A DNA stretch of 64,000 nt from Hygrocybe punicea (GCA_963556145.1 OY744467.1:2542001-2606000), one strand, 5' to 3'. Counted from the stretch's first letter, positions 44,009-55,752 are shown. Numbers and translations are program-made. Notes: a model not told the origin generated them from the sequence alone.

Positions 44009-46530
44009 ATGCCCACCCAAGTCGTCCTGGCTGAGCACGTTGTCCACCTTTATGTTGATAATCTTACCAACAGCTCAACCACTTACACGGTCCCTTTTCA
44101 GGCTACAAAACCAGGTCCAATGGTGGGTCGATAATTTGCACTCACACTGTTAGTCACTTGATATTTTCAGATTATTGTCATTACCGTCAAGAAACCTGAT
44201 CAGATTGTTGCTGGAAATCCCACAAGCTTCGAAGCTGGTGAAACATCTCATTCTATCACTCCATTGTAAGCATAATCTTTTTCTTCTGCTTGAGAAAATA
44301 GATGTAATTACTTGGTAGTATCTAGTGATGGATGGGTCAGGTTCAGAACCATGGTTCGAACCTGAACTGATGGGAACAGAACCATGGTTCGGGTCCAAGT
44401 TCGGGGCCAGGCATGAACCAGACCTAAAGTCCGGTTCCACGTTCACGTGTTTTTTCGTGGTCCAGAACCCGTTCGGACCGGTTCGAACCGGTAAGTGTCC
44501 CTAACCACTGTTGTCCCTACACGCAACCCACCTCCACCTCCTCCCTCGCCCTACCATCTCCCTCGCTTGCAAAACTGAACTGGGGGTGGTGTCGCGCACT
44601 GCCGTCGTCCATGACCACACCGTAACGAGTGACAACGACACTTCAACGACGAGGGCGGATATCACACGCACAACAACACTTCAAGTTGAACGTTGTCGTC
44701 GTCAAACTTGAAGATGAGCAGAACAGTTCGCGGTGAACTGTTCTGCTCAAGGTAAGTCCTTGGTTATTTCAGGTACTTCTACTAATTCAAACTTTTAGTT
44801 CATTCCGAATACTTCGCTAGTGGAGAATTAACAATGACGGCAACAACATCCACCGCCTACTGGCAACAGGGTGACGGCGATGGCGATGACGACGACGGCA
44901 CCACTACCACCACTACCGTCACACAACAATGGCGATGGCGACGACCTCCACCGCCATCTGGCAGCAGTATGACAACGACGATGGTGGAACTGGGCCGATG
45001 GTGACGACAACGGCCAAGGCAACGAGAAGTCCATGCCAATGTCAACACGCCAGTCAGCTACAGTACGACGACGATGACAGTGGAACTGGGCCGATGTTGA
45101 CGAGGACCTAAGCCATGAGCCATGGCTCGGGTCTGGGGCCTGCTACACTCTTTCAACCCTGACCACAATGACCACAGTGATGACGACGGCGACACCACCA
45201 AGCCGGAGTGGAGCCGGCCAAGGTACGACAACAACAACACATCCCGCCGCCGCCGCCGCTACCACAGTGCCAGCAGGGAACCTACGACACCAACGCCAAC
45301 GCCAACGGGAACGGAATCGGCATCCAGCAGCAGCAATCGCGGCAGCGACAGCAGCGGCAACCACCACCACAGCAGCAACCGGCCCCCTCGCTCAAGCGCC
45401 GGTGGCCAACGCCCACACCCAATGACATGAATGGATGACGAACGGCGGCACGTGGGGGATGGGGGTTGCAACAGCGGGCAGCACAAACAGCAGGAGGCAA
45501 CTGCAGAGGAAGGGGTGAGGCCAGGGTGGGCCAGAGTGCCCTGCCCTCTACTTAATCTTTTTCTTAAAAAACCACCCCCCACCACCATAGCCCCATGACG
45601 CCAACACCAACGCCAACGTCTCCAATGCTAACGGCAACAGCAACGGGACAATGACAATGATGGCGATGACCTCCACCGCCAACTGGCAGCAGTAGGGCGA
45701 CGATGACAATGGAACTGGGCCGATGGTGATGACGATGGCCAAGGCAATGAGAAGTCCGTGCCAATGTCAACACGCCAGCCAGCTACAGCCCACAGACCCA
45801 ACACATGAGCCACAACGGCCATGGCCTAACTCGCTCAGGCGCCGGCGGCCGGTGCCCATGCCCAATGGCATGAACAGACAGCGAACGGCGGCAGGCGGGG
45901 TTGGTGGGGTTCCAACAGCAAGCAGCGCGAATGGCAGGCGTAGGTGGGGACTCTGCCCTGCCCTCTGTTTAATATTCGTTTACATGTAAAATTACATTAG
46001 TACTATAAATACATGGGGGTTGTCGTGCTACCCGCGACGCCCTCTCAATACCGTGCAAATGTAAGCCAAAAAATAGGTCCGGTTCTTGGTTCTAGGATTG
46101 CCGAACCGGAACCAGACCTGAAAGAACCAGAACCGATGGTTCGGTCCGAGGTTCTGTACTTAAGTAGAACCAGACCTAGGGTTCGGTCCGGGGTTCACCA
46201 AATTTGGCTGAGAACCGGACCGAACCGGACCTGTCCATCACTAGTAGTATCAGGGTCAAGAATGACTACGACAGCGATGATCTTGTCAAAAAAGAGACAA
46301 CGGAGAACACTGGCCCAATCCATCCACCCGAAACTGCAGCCCAGCATGTGAAAGCCCAGCCAGCTCATATTCTCAAATGCCGCTATTACCCTGGATGCAA
46401 AATTCCTCACCCGCCAATTCATGCATACAGGATCATGTCCTTAGACATCAATGACATGCAAGACTTGGATGGAGACCTGGATGGAGGTACAAAAGAGAAT
46501 ATTCATCCTAGCAAGTGGCACAGGCACTAG
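44009..46530 (+). CDS. Unknown 161-aa protein; second intron carries hAT D2
   Basis: Exons 44009-44122, 44171-44265 and 46254-46530 join in phase to 161 residues: MPTQVVLAEHVVHLYVDNL, then IIVITVKKPDQIVAGNP, VKNDYDSDDLVKKETTENT, ILKCRYYPGCKIPHPP and a C-terminal KENIHPSKWHRH. Intron 1 is 48 nt. Intron 2 is 1,988 nt, but 59 nt once hAT D2 and one copy of its TSD are subtracted; its acceptor (GTAGTATCAG) begins with the right-hand TSD. The CRYYPGC segment could bind metal; nothing else is recognisable. The start is 75 bp from that of the divergent unknown gene, so they probably share a promoter. Confidence 0.6.
44323..46243. mobile_element. Non-autonomous hAT D2, TSD GTAGTATC
   Basis: The ends TAGTGATGGATGGGTCAGG...GGACCTGTCCATCACTA are the same as in D1. 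GTAGTATC flanks it at 44315-44322 and 46244-46251. It is 1,921 bp against 1,836 bp for D1; the extra length is mainly a repeated block near 45000-45085 (AAGTCCATGCCAATGTCAAC region). Where D1 and D2 differ, many differences are CG in one and TG or CA in the other. It lies inside the second intron of the 161-aa gene. Confidence 0.92.
44752..44798 (+). other. Intron-like segment in hAT D2 (47 nt)
   Basis: It has the same donor, branch-like and acceptor sequences as the segment in D1 and directly follows the GAGCAGAACAG hairpin. Confidence 0.6.
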
Positions 46531-46666
46531 CAGTAGTCTCGCCACTCATTTTTCAGTTTCCTCTCTGTCCAGCACTCGTTTTTGAACTGTTCAAGCAATG
46601 TTTTCCTATTCTCTCTGTCCCTTGTACATGAACACATGTTTTGTTGAATAGAATGGTCTGTTTTAA

Positions 46667-49600
46667 CTAAAGATCGGTTTCAAAATCATCATTGTTGCCA
46701 CCCAAAGTTGCAACATCTAAACCAAGTTTATCCCCAACAAATGAGAAATCTTCCCGAGCAGGAAATGGGAGCATCACAACAACAGAGAGAATGCTGTGCA
46801 CATTAATAACTCCAAGCCCATCCCAACCTTGATATTGACAGGCCCAGATTGTGTTGTATGAGAACCGTAGTATCGCAGGATCTGGTGGGGAATATATCGA
46901 TACCAGAGCAAGTGTCCTGATCTCATCATGAACCTTCGCCTGGAAGAAAAACTGTACTTCTCCGTAATTGAGAGTACCATCCACAGAAAACTAACCAAAA
47001 GAAATGAATAAGAAAATATGTTGATGACCAGATGAAACATTACCTTAATATTGCGAGCTGTGCGCACCTGCCTAGGTAATTTGAGTTTTTCCTTCCAAGC
47101 AGATCGTACATTTTGTCCAGTCAGAATACGTAGTCGTGCCCATCGGTACACACGAGGACTCCAGTTTGGAACATGGGTGTTATTCATAAGTTCCAGATAG
47201 GCACGAATGGCGGCACCAGCTGGACCAGTTATAGTAGATGGCCTTTTGTCTCTTGCATGCAGCAAGACAAAGCCATTACCAACATCCACAGAGCTGCAAG
47301 GGAGCTTCTCCTCTTGTTCAAGTTCTGGGATCATTGCCTTGAGGGCATTCACTGGTGCTCGACGTACACCACGTTGAGAGAGATTTGCATATGGATGGGA
47401 TGGTTGCTTCATTTCTTCAGTAAGGTTACCAATGGTTCGTTCCATTGTCCATTGTGTGTAATAGCATGATGGGCCGACTCGAACGGCCTCCAGGGCCAGG
47501 TGTAAGAGACCATGGATGCTGGGTCAGCAGAAATGAATGCGCTCGACTTTTCTCTGATAATATAGCTCCTCAAATTCACACACAAATTGCACCATAAGGT
47601 TGTGGGCCTGCATTACTTCTTCTCTTGTAATTCGGCATTGATGGAGAATTCGAACGCCAGCGATGAGTTTACAGAAGTTTTGGAAATAGCGATCAGGAAG
47701 GATATGATAGAGGAGCCCAGGCCCAAGGATGAAGATGTAGGTGAGAAACTCTCATGCTTTGTAGCCGCTGGAGACACGTTCTGCAGGATTACGAGGTGGA
47801 ACATCAAAAGATCCTGGTAAATGTTGCGTCATTTCCACAACAGGCTTTCCATGCTCTTCCCAAACTTCACCTTGCAGAACAGCCCAATCCCAAGTCGCTT
47901 TGTCATTGGGAGCTTTGCACATTATCGTTCCATGCCATAGACAGAGAAGTAGGTTGGTTATGTTGAGGGCAATGAGATGCATGAGGTCGGCGGTGGAGTG
48001 GTACCAAGGTACCACTCTGGGGGCTCACGCAGGACTCGAGGGAAAGGTCGACTGGATAGGAAGGATGGACTGACTACTACATCTGGAAGGCTACTGACTA
48101 GGTCAAACCGTGGGAACCTGATCACGTGACTGACCAGGCACAACTACTACAGCGGCAAAACAACCTGGGATGGCAAGCATCCAGTGTGACGGTAGCCCAC
48201 TGAAAAGACTTGGTTTGACGATTCCAGTGAGTTTAAGGTGGTTTTCATAATGTGCATTATTTACTGAGGCAACAGTGTGACTGACATTGTGTAGATATTC
48301 GTCAGGAGGTCGAGTGGGCATTTGAGCAAATGTATAGTCACCGTGATCACAACCCTCAACATGATAGTTACTTGGTTTGAGGTGAGCAGGATAATATCTC
48401 TTGCCTCCTGGATCCTGGCACCCTTTAATAGGACAATATAAGTGGCACAAATAGTAGCCTTGGTGCCCAATGAGACCATTAATTGTTGTCGCCCCAGAAC
48501 CATCAGCTGCACCAATGACAAAAAAGGGGCGGGACATGTGGATAGTTTGGTCGTATGCATCCCAAACATAGAAACCTTCACATTGCAAGGCTGAGAGATG
48601 ATGCAGAGCTGGATATGAGAACGAGTCAAAATATTTTGGTTTGTGTGGTCCAGGAATAAATCCACCAGGATGTACTTGCTTCTTCATGTACCTCTTGTCA
48701 GGAGACAATTCGAAAATGATCCAAATGTAAATCCAGCTATCAGAGGTCTTTTTTTCGTATAGTTGTGCTCCATTGAGTGATAGAAGTAGTGCAACATCAT
48801 GATCACCGATATCACCTTGCAGGATGGCATTAAGATACTCAGATCCTGTAACAAAATCATTGTAACTCTCGAGTATTCCATTGTTTGCACAAAGTTCTTC
48901 TAAGATGTCATTTGTGTGAGTCGACCAATAGCGCATGGCAGCAGCACTCTCCCTGCTGCAATATAAAGCCTGTGATTGAGGACCAAGTGGAATAGCATGA
49001 AAGGTTTGATGTGGAACCTTTTTCTTGCCACCGCTTTCATGATATTGAACTAGGTCATAGCAGAATGTATCGCAGATAGGACAATGTGTGAGATTTTCAA
49101 ATGGTCCAGTGTAGCCAACACAAGAATTAATACACATGTCATGGATGATGGATGTAACACCCGTGATTTGCGCGATTCGACTCTTGAGCTGATCTTGTGA
49201 GAGAAACTTGCATTGGGGGAAGCGCTTGCAGATGGCACTTCATACGTCATTATACGTGTCTTGAGAGGCATTCGTTGTAGCAAGGAAGACCTCAATTGCA
49301 AGTAGCAAGTCAGGGTCGTCGATTTCAGGGGGGCCTTGTATTGGATTTCTGAGCTGGTTGATGGTGTCACCATCAAGGGAGCTGTTGTCGAGGGTCGCAT
49401 TGCGGAGGAGATTGATGAATTTGAGTGTTGTTTTGAGGTCATTAAGAGTTGCATTGTCAGGATCGAACTCTGGTGGTAAGTCACTGGCATCAGATATTGG
49501 ACTGGGCGGGATGTCTGCATCATTATCAATGGTGGGGTAGACTATGGGATTATCCTAATCCCTATCAGTATATAGACAACAATCGACGGTGATGTAGATA

Positions 49601-50110
49601 CTTACCTCAATGGGATCAAGGACATCTGAGTCATCGTCATTATCATCCAATATGGCTACTTCAGGCAAAGATCTGGGTTCATGTGTGGGGGAGTTGGGAT
49701 TGTCCATGTAGAGTTCTTCAATATCATCATTGTGTTGTTGTATTTCAGGTTCTTGATCATGAATCGGAGGTTCTTGACCATGCACAAACTCCATGGCCCC
49801 CCCAACATCTTCTTCAAGTGGTGGAAACTCTCTGTCAGACTGAATCAGAGGTTCCTGACCATGCGCAAACTCCATGGCCCCCCCAACATCTTCTTCGTGT
49901 GGTGAAAACTCTCTGTTAGACTGAATTGTGCCTGGATTGTTAGGATTTGGGTTGTGCTCAGTGAGGTACTGTCGAAGGGTATCTGCAGTGTGATGGCGGT
50001 ACTGGGCATGTCTTTCATATGTTCTCCGAGAAACCTCTTTCCTCTCCTTGCAGTGTCTTTGACAGTTGCAGAAGTAGTGGCACTCCCTATTGTAGATTGT
50101 TGAATAAATC
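46667..50110 (-). pseudogene. Plavaka-type (CACTA/Tnp2-related) transposase
   Basis: The order matches Plavaka transposases of basidiomycetes: an N-terminal Cys/His block (CHYFCNCQRHCKERKEVSRR, about 50040-50100), an acidic linker with a near-perfect duplication of about 78 bp (49750-49920), CVGYTGPFENLTHCPICDTF (49137 on), RYWSTHTNDILEEL, LLSLNGAQLYEKKTSDSW, HPGGFIPGPHKPKYFDSF, then LMHLIALNITNLLLCLWHG and ATWDWAVLQGEVWEEHGK (48015-47752), and ERTIGNLTEEMKQPSHPYANL to AAIRAYLEL (47445-47200). The pieces are separated by introns or lesions. The usual Asp of the L(S)xDGAQLY motif, a probable catalytic residue, is Asn (AAT). Element ends were not found. Confidence 0.82.
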
Positions 50111-50389
50111 CAGTACAGTTTATTGAACTAAACTCACATCGTACGTCATTGCAAAGTTTAAGGTAAGATTCATCAATGAGAAATGAAGAATCTTTGCCAA
50201 ACTATCCAAAAAGGGATTTTGTATTTCGCGCTGATTACACTTATTCACTAAATGTAATTACATGTCCTCTTTTCACTGGGGGATGTCCAATGCTGACATA
50301 ATTGTTCCTTCTATAGACAAAAAGTCAAAAATTGTTCACATTTTGTTTTCATTTTGTTTCTCAGATGTTTGTTTTATGTTGCTTGAATG

Positions 50390-50480
50390 TGTAAAATCTG
50401 AGCTATGTCAGTCTCAGTCATAGACAGAATGACTTGTATATTACCTGAGCTATGTCAGTCTAATATACATGATAAGTAAC
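50390..50480 (-). repeat. Truncated 3' LTR of the copia element
   Basis: Ninety-one bp starting TGTAAAATCTGAGC match the first part of the LTR at 54422, with two or three transitions. The match stops at GATAAGTAAC, where pol sequence begins. Confidence 0.88.
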
Positions 50481-51935
50481 GATTGGCAGCGGCAAGGTGG
50501 GCGGATGGGGCACGCGACTGATCAGACCTGCAGACATCATCAGCATCCAGGTCAACAGCGTGTGCATGGTGATGGTGCAGAGGACGGTTCACAGCAGGAA
50601 TCACAGGCACATCCAAAGGTGCGTCATCTAAAGGGATCCCTACAGGAGCGTCTGACAAGGGAACAGTAAATTCTTCTTCAGATGGAGCTGATGCATCGGC
50701 AGGATCACCAGCATCACACTCAGCAGATGGGGGATCGTGTATGACTAAACCAGGGTGGAGAGGGCGTGGCGGTGTATCATAGGATTCAATGAACACAACA
50801 TGGTAAAATGAGAAGACACGATGAGAACCGTGATGGTAGCAATGGTAGGCCTTGGATGTGGTCTCATAGCCAATGAGAATGCATTCCACTGAATGTTCAA
50901 AAAGCTTGGGGTTGTGTCTGTTCTGAATCAGGACGAATGCACAAGAGCCAATCTCATGGAGGTGTGATAAGTCAGGCTTGGTGCCATGAAAGGCCTCGAA
51001 AGGCATCATATCCTGGAGCAACTTAGCCGGAATGTGAACTGTAAGATAAGCGGCGGATAGCATAAACTCATCCCAACAATTCAGGGGAACATTACACTGA
51101 AGCCTCACAGTGCAAGCCTTGTTGCGTAGTGTCTGGTGCACCCGTTCAGCCCGGCTGTTGTGGGCGGAAGTATATGCAGCTGTAAATTGTTGCTGTGTAC
51201 CATGGGAGTCAAACCAGGCAGACATCTCATTGGACTTGAGTTCGCTGTTGTTGACACGAAAGATGCCCACTTTCAGGCTAGTCTCAAGCTCACGGGCGAG
51301 TTCCCATTTACGAAGGGCCGGAGCAGCAGCAGACTTGGATGGGAGCGGGATGGACCAAATGTAAGAGGAAAAATCATCAATTAAGTTCATACTGTACAAG
51401 TTTCCACTCGCTGATTTCACCGCTTCTGGACCCGTCAAGTCAACGTACACAATTCCAAGTTTGCGGTTTGCCTTAATGCCTGACCGGACCTTGGGGACGG
51501 GGGAGCAGACCTGTTTGCCCAATATACAGTGCTTGCACTTGCCCGGCTCAGTAGACAAATCAATGGTCATACCTTTCACTAGCCCTCCATGAGCCATCTC
51601 AACGATGGAGCGATAGTTAGTGTGTCCCAAATGACAGTGCCACGAGGCGAGATCAGGAACACATTGGGAAATGTTCTCCAGGAGGATGTTGGCCCCGCGT
51701 CCCATCGCGAACTTTATAGTACCAATGCCCAGGGCTTGAATAGAGGAACCACCAACACCCCAGACAGCCCTGGGAGGAATCCGCTTGATGTCGTAGAAGT
51801 CTGAACTCTCCAGCGAGATATGGACACTAGCCCCAGTGTCAAGAAAGAAAAGACCGGCATTTACCGTCATACACGTGCGAGTGCCCGTGGTGATCTTGGT
51901 GTCGATGTCTGCAATATGAGCTTCATGAGAACAGA
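50455..51935 (-). pseudogene. Copia pol fragment: protease and integrase
   Basis: Protease LFFLDTGASVHISL, the GAG-pre-integrase finger WHCHLGHTNYRSIVEMAHG with CKHCILGKQ, then the integrase core: IVYVDLTGPE (first Asp), NLIDDFSSYIW, FRVNNSELKSNEMSAWF where the second catalytic Asp (normally in RxDNG) is Asn, and SRAERVHQTLRN with the Glu. The sequence ends in the LTR remnant (RYLSCILD). There is no RT. The upstream part of the apparent frame (51936-52125) belongs to the hAT E insertion. Confidence 0.85.
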
Positions 51936-53176
51936 TAAGGTTGACCACGGGTACGGGTTCACCCACGGTTTTTAGGTCACGGGTGACGCGGGTACGGGTA
52001 TGGTTGCCAAATTTGGCAACCGCAACCAAACCGTGACCCGCACCCACGACACCGCGGTTCTTGACGGATTGGCAACTACGACTGGGCGATGTGCCCTGAG
52101 GTAAGTTTATTTTGTAATTCAACATTAAACTAACTATATTTTCTTAGACAATCAGTGCAGACAGAGGCAATGCAAAAAAACACGCCCACAGCATCTCAAA
52201 CAGCCGCCAACGCGTTCCCACTCACCTAAAACAAACCCGCAAGCCTCAACACTCTCCCAAGAACCACCACCCCCGCTGAAAACGCATCCGAATGCTCCAC
52301 CCCAGCCCAAACACACTTCCAAACGCCCATACTACCACAACCAAGGACCACGCGAATGCCAACCCAAAACCCCACGCCCGTGAAAGAGAACGCGTCTAAA
52401 CGCATCCCAGACCACCACGCTGGCACCAATGCCCAACCAACACCAGCTCAAAGCCACGACGCCGCCGCCAAGACGTCGCAAGTGCGAGCCCCGTGGCCTA
52501 ACGGCGTCGAAACGCAAGCCGACGTGTATGCGAAGTCACGTGTTGGTCACCACCACCACCAACTCAAACGACCAGGACCGCGACCGAGCAGGTGGCAAAA
52601 AGACCTCAACCGCGTCAACATCAACCATGGAGGGAGGAAAACGGCCGGGAGGTGGTGCTCCCACCACCCAGCCTCCAGGTACATGCCCTGTCCCTCTCTC
52701 GTCCATCCAGTGCTAACAAATAAATTCGTTGTGGCAATTACGCGACGATGGCGATGACGACGGTGAAAACAACGAGGACGAGGACGACGAGGACATGAGG
52801 ACGATGAGGACACGAGGACACGAGGACCACCACCAGTCGACAGCATCGTCGACATCGGCTCTGACCTACTGGTCAGGCCGTGATGACGATGACACAACGA
52901 CGACGAGGTGGCGGCCGGTCAGTTGAGGGACCACACAAAAACAAGACGACGATGGTGAGGTGTCAGAGGGACCACCAAGCCGTCACAGAACACCGCGCCA
53001 CGTCAATAGACGTGTGCTAGGTGTTTGTGACGACTTCTGGGTACTCCCTCACAACCCGCCGCAACCCGTGGTCAAACGGGTGCGGGTGTGGGTTTTACCC
53101 GCCTCGGGTACGGGTTTGGCGGGTACGGGTGCGGTGTCCCAATCTGGGACCCGTGGTCAACCCGTGGTCAACCCTA
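51936..53176. mobile_element. Non-autonomous hAT E, TSD AGAACAGA
   Basis: The left end TAAGGTTGACCACGGGTACGG matches the inverse of the right end (TAGGGTTGACCACGGGTTGAC). AGAACAGA flanks it at 51928-51935 and 53177-53184. The 1,241 bp have no transposase; both subterminal regions are dense in CGGGTACGGGT. It carries an intron-like segment at 52101-52147 and a GACGACGAGGAC-type tract at about 52745-52910. Confidence 0.9.
52101..52147 (+). other. Intron-like segment in hAT E (47 nt)
   Basis: GAG|GTAAGT donor, branch-like AAACTAACTAT, TTCTTAG acceptor. It is AT-rich in otherwise GC-rich DNA. Confidence 0.6.
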
Positions 53177-53184
53177 AGAACAGA

Positions 53185-54293
53185 TGGACCAGTCGACGGA
53201 TGCCATTGGAACAGGGTCATCAATCAGCAGGGCATTGTATTCAAATTTGTCGTAATCAGGCTTGCCAAGAACGATTTCGAGATCACGTCGGTGGCCAGTC
53301 CCACGAACTCCTCAGAAGTGCCCAGCTTTGCACCAAGCGGTTTGAGCAGTTTGTCGGAATTAGCCAAGAGGTAGGCCTCTCCGGTATCCTTGTCCAGGAT
53401 AAATGCACGACCATCATTGTTGACACGAGTTCCAGAACTGGTAGATGCAGGCTTGCGATTCTTCCGAGTCATCTCATGTTCACATTCAACACAATCACGT
53501 TAACTTTCCATAGCACCGCCGGCATGGTAGCAAGTCCAATCGGTATGCCCAATATACCTCCAACCAGCCATCTTGCAATTGGAGCGTTCCTTTGCGCTGC
53601 CGGCTTTTCAAGGGTAGCTCACAAGGGCTTCAGCGGCAGTATAGTGGGACGAGTGGGCAGTATTGCTGTCGATGATCTGTTGTTCGGTGTCGAGTCATTT
53701 CCAGATGTCATTAGAGGTGAAGGTGTTACTGGAAGAAAGGGAGGTCATGATGTGGTCCCGGACATTCAAGAGCTTACCGGATAAAGAGTTGAGCATCAAG
53801 ATGCTTAGGAAGACATCCTTCATGGGTATGCCAATAGCCAAGATGCGGGAGTTGAGATTGGAAAGCTTTGTGCTGACGGCGGACAGGCATTCGGATTTGA
53901 CGTATTGCACGTTGAGTGCCTCTTGTATCAGTAGGATTTGTGTAATGGGTCCTTCCTGCTCATGGCAGGCTTTCAGAGCCTTCCAAATGTCAGCAGCGGA
54001 TGTGTGGTTTTCTATGTATTCTTGTTCTTCTTTGGCAGATCTCAAGCCAAGAAAGGAATGGACGACCTTATCGTTTGTGCACCAGTTGCTTGCCACTTCA
54101 TCTCATCAGGACAGCTAACCATTCCTGTGAGGTAATCATCAAGCCCTACCATCCTGAGACATTGGACAACAATGCGTTTCCATTTTGTCCAGTTGTTTTT
54201 AGATTTATCAAGGAGCTCAATTTGGGATATGAGGCTTGCTTGAATCGCGGGTGCAAGTGGGATAGAGGGCATGGTGACAGGGTTGGGGGCCAT
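53185..54293 (-). pseudogene. Copia gag, frameshifted
   Basis: The start MAPNPVTMPSIPLAPAIQ at 54293 leads into KNNWTKWKRIVVQCLRMVG. A frameshift near 54080 moves the reading to the piece 54096-53695 (SAADIWKALKACHEQEGP, LSNLNSRILAIG, GKLLNVRDHIMTSL), the UBN2-type gag core. After a decayed knuckle region comes RAFILDKDTGEAYLLANSD with LGKP (53472-53224). It is cut at 53177 by hAT E. Confidence 0.78.
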
Positions 54294-54421
54294 AGTGCTT
54301 GGTTATATGCATATATGCGTATCTGTGGGATATCCTGGCACTAGGCGAGATACAATTAAGACCGATTTGGGCGTGGCGAGATGTGCTGAGGTGTGTAGTG
54401 TGTATCAGAGTCTCATAACCT

Positions 54422-54657
54422 GTAAAATTTGAGCTATGTCAGTCTCAGTCGTAGACAGAATGACTTGTATATTACCTGAGCTATGTCAGTCTAATATACA
54501 TGATAAGTAACAATAGTAAGTAATAGTGTATGGGACTCACCTCAGTTGTAGACAGAACGACTGAGGGAAGTAAACTATGTGTGACGTTGATATAGTATAC
54601 TCATTGTCACATGATATCTACACGGTGCACATGACCTCAATCTCTTGATCGCTAACA
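54422..54657 (-). repeat. 5' LTR of the copia element
   Basis: On the plus strand it starts TGTAAAATTTGAGCTATG and ends GATCGCTAACA. Its first 91 bp recur at 50390-50480. GAATG follows directly. Confidence 0.88.
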
Positions 54658-54662
54658 GAATG

Positions 54663-55128
54663 TAGCAGAAGTGGGAGGTGGACTTATCACAATAATCCAA
54701 TATGCAACATATGTTACATATCATATACTATATGTAGCAGGCTTTATGCAATTTAATCTTATTTCTTAATACAGCAAAGAAGTGGGAGAGGGAAAAAAGA
54801 ACTTGTTCATGCCATGTGCAGCACTGGCCCACTAAACAAGTGCTTACCAAAGCACTTGTTTCCAAAGATTAGCTTGTCATCTTCTTGTTTCTCGAAGGTC
54901 AATCGAAGAAACGAGAACTCTTCTGCAACGTTCTATGGTAGACCAAATGGTCACGGTTCATTTACATCAAGAGATCAGACTTTCCCATCATATATATGGA
55001 TGATAGGGTAATAGTAGATCAGAATGCCAGCAGTAATCCTTGTAATCATGTTGAGTAGTGTATCGTTGTCTCTGATGTTGGCATATGTATACAGGACAAA
55101 AAGGCATACAGTGTGATAATACAACAAG
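54663..55128. other. Spacer without recognised features
   Basis: AT-rich DNA between the copia element and hAT-like element F. No coding frame with supportable similarity is seen. Confidence 0.4.
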
Positions 55129-55744
55129 TACACTGTCCAAGGGCAGGGCCAAGTCAGTAAACAGCTGGCCCTGAGGGTTGGCCCAGGAGTGGCCCAGGCC
55201 TGGCCCTCTTAGATGTCAGGGGACACACTGGCTATAAATTGTACCCTAGTAATTCAGTCTACATTCACTTTTTTTTTGAATGATGTAGACATTAAATTAT
55301 ACCATGCATGCTTTGACATTTCCCAAAGCAGGAGGCTAATATAGATATTTCCCATAGTCATAGATCCTTTTAGTCTTTTATCTTTGAGACCCCTGCAAGG
55401 TTTTAACTCCACATTCCATGAGTAAATAGAGCTAAATCATACCCTTTGGGATCACCTGTAGCTCCTCATGTCTGAGAACAAGCTAGTGCTACCAGCAGTA
55501 GCCACAACAGCATAAAATGCTACCAAAATGGCTCATAACTATTTACCTATGTAGAAGGAGATTGTGAAGAAATATGATGGAGATTTTGATTTTAATGATG
55601 AGGACTATGTAGGTTAGAATACTGTTAATGGAGAGATGTATGGACAAATTCTCAAGATAGTCATTGGGCCAGGGTCGACCCTGACCCAGCCCTATTGACC
55701 CAGGGCCAGCCTGAGATGACCTGGCCCAGCCACTGGACAGTGTA
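55129..55744. mobile_element. Small non-autonomous hAT-like element F, TSD ACAACAAG
   Basis: The ends TACACTGTCCAAGGGCAGGGCC and inverse TACACTGTCCAGTGGCTGGGCC match. ACAACAAG flanks it at 55121-55128 and 55745-55752. It is 616 bp with GGCCCAGG/CCTGGGCC-rich subterminal blocks and an AT-rich centre, and no ORF. The first TIR base pair differs from the TAG start of the other elements. Confidence 0.85.
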
Positions 55745-55752
55745 ACAACAAG

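Larger units (their letters stand above)
50390..54657 (-). mobile_element. Ty1/copia retrotransposon, internally deleted and split by a hAT
   Basis: The 5-bp duplication GAATG flanks it (50385-50389 and 54658-54662). The 236-bp LTR at 54422-54657 begins TG and ends CA on the plus strand. Only 91 bp of the other LTR remain (50390-50480), joined directly to pol after the integrase, so RT, RNase H and most of the 3' LTR are gone. Gag lies at 53224-54293 and hAT E sits between gag and pol. Confidence 0.88.
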
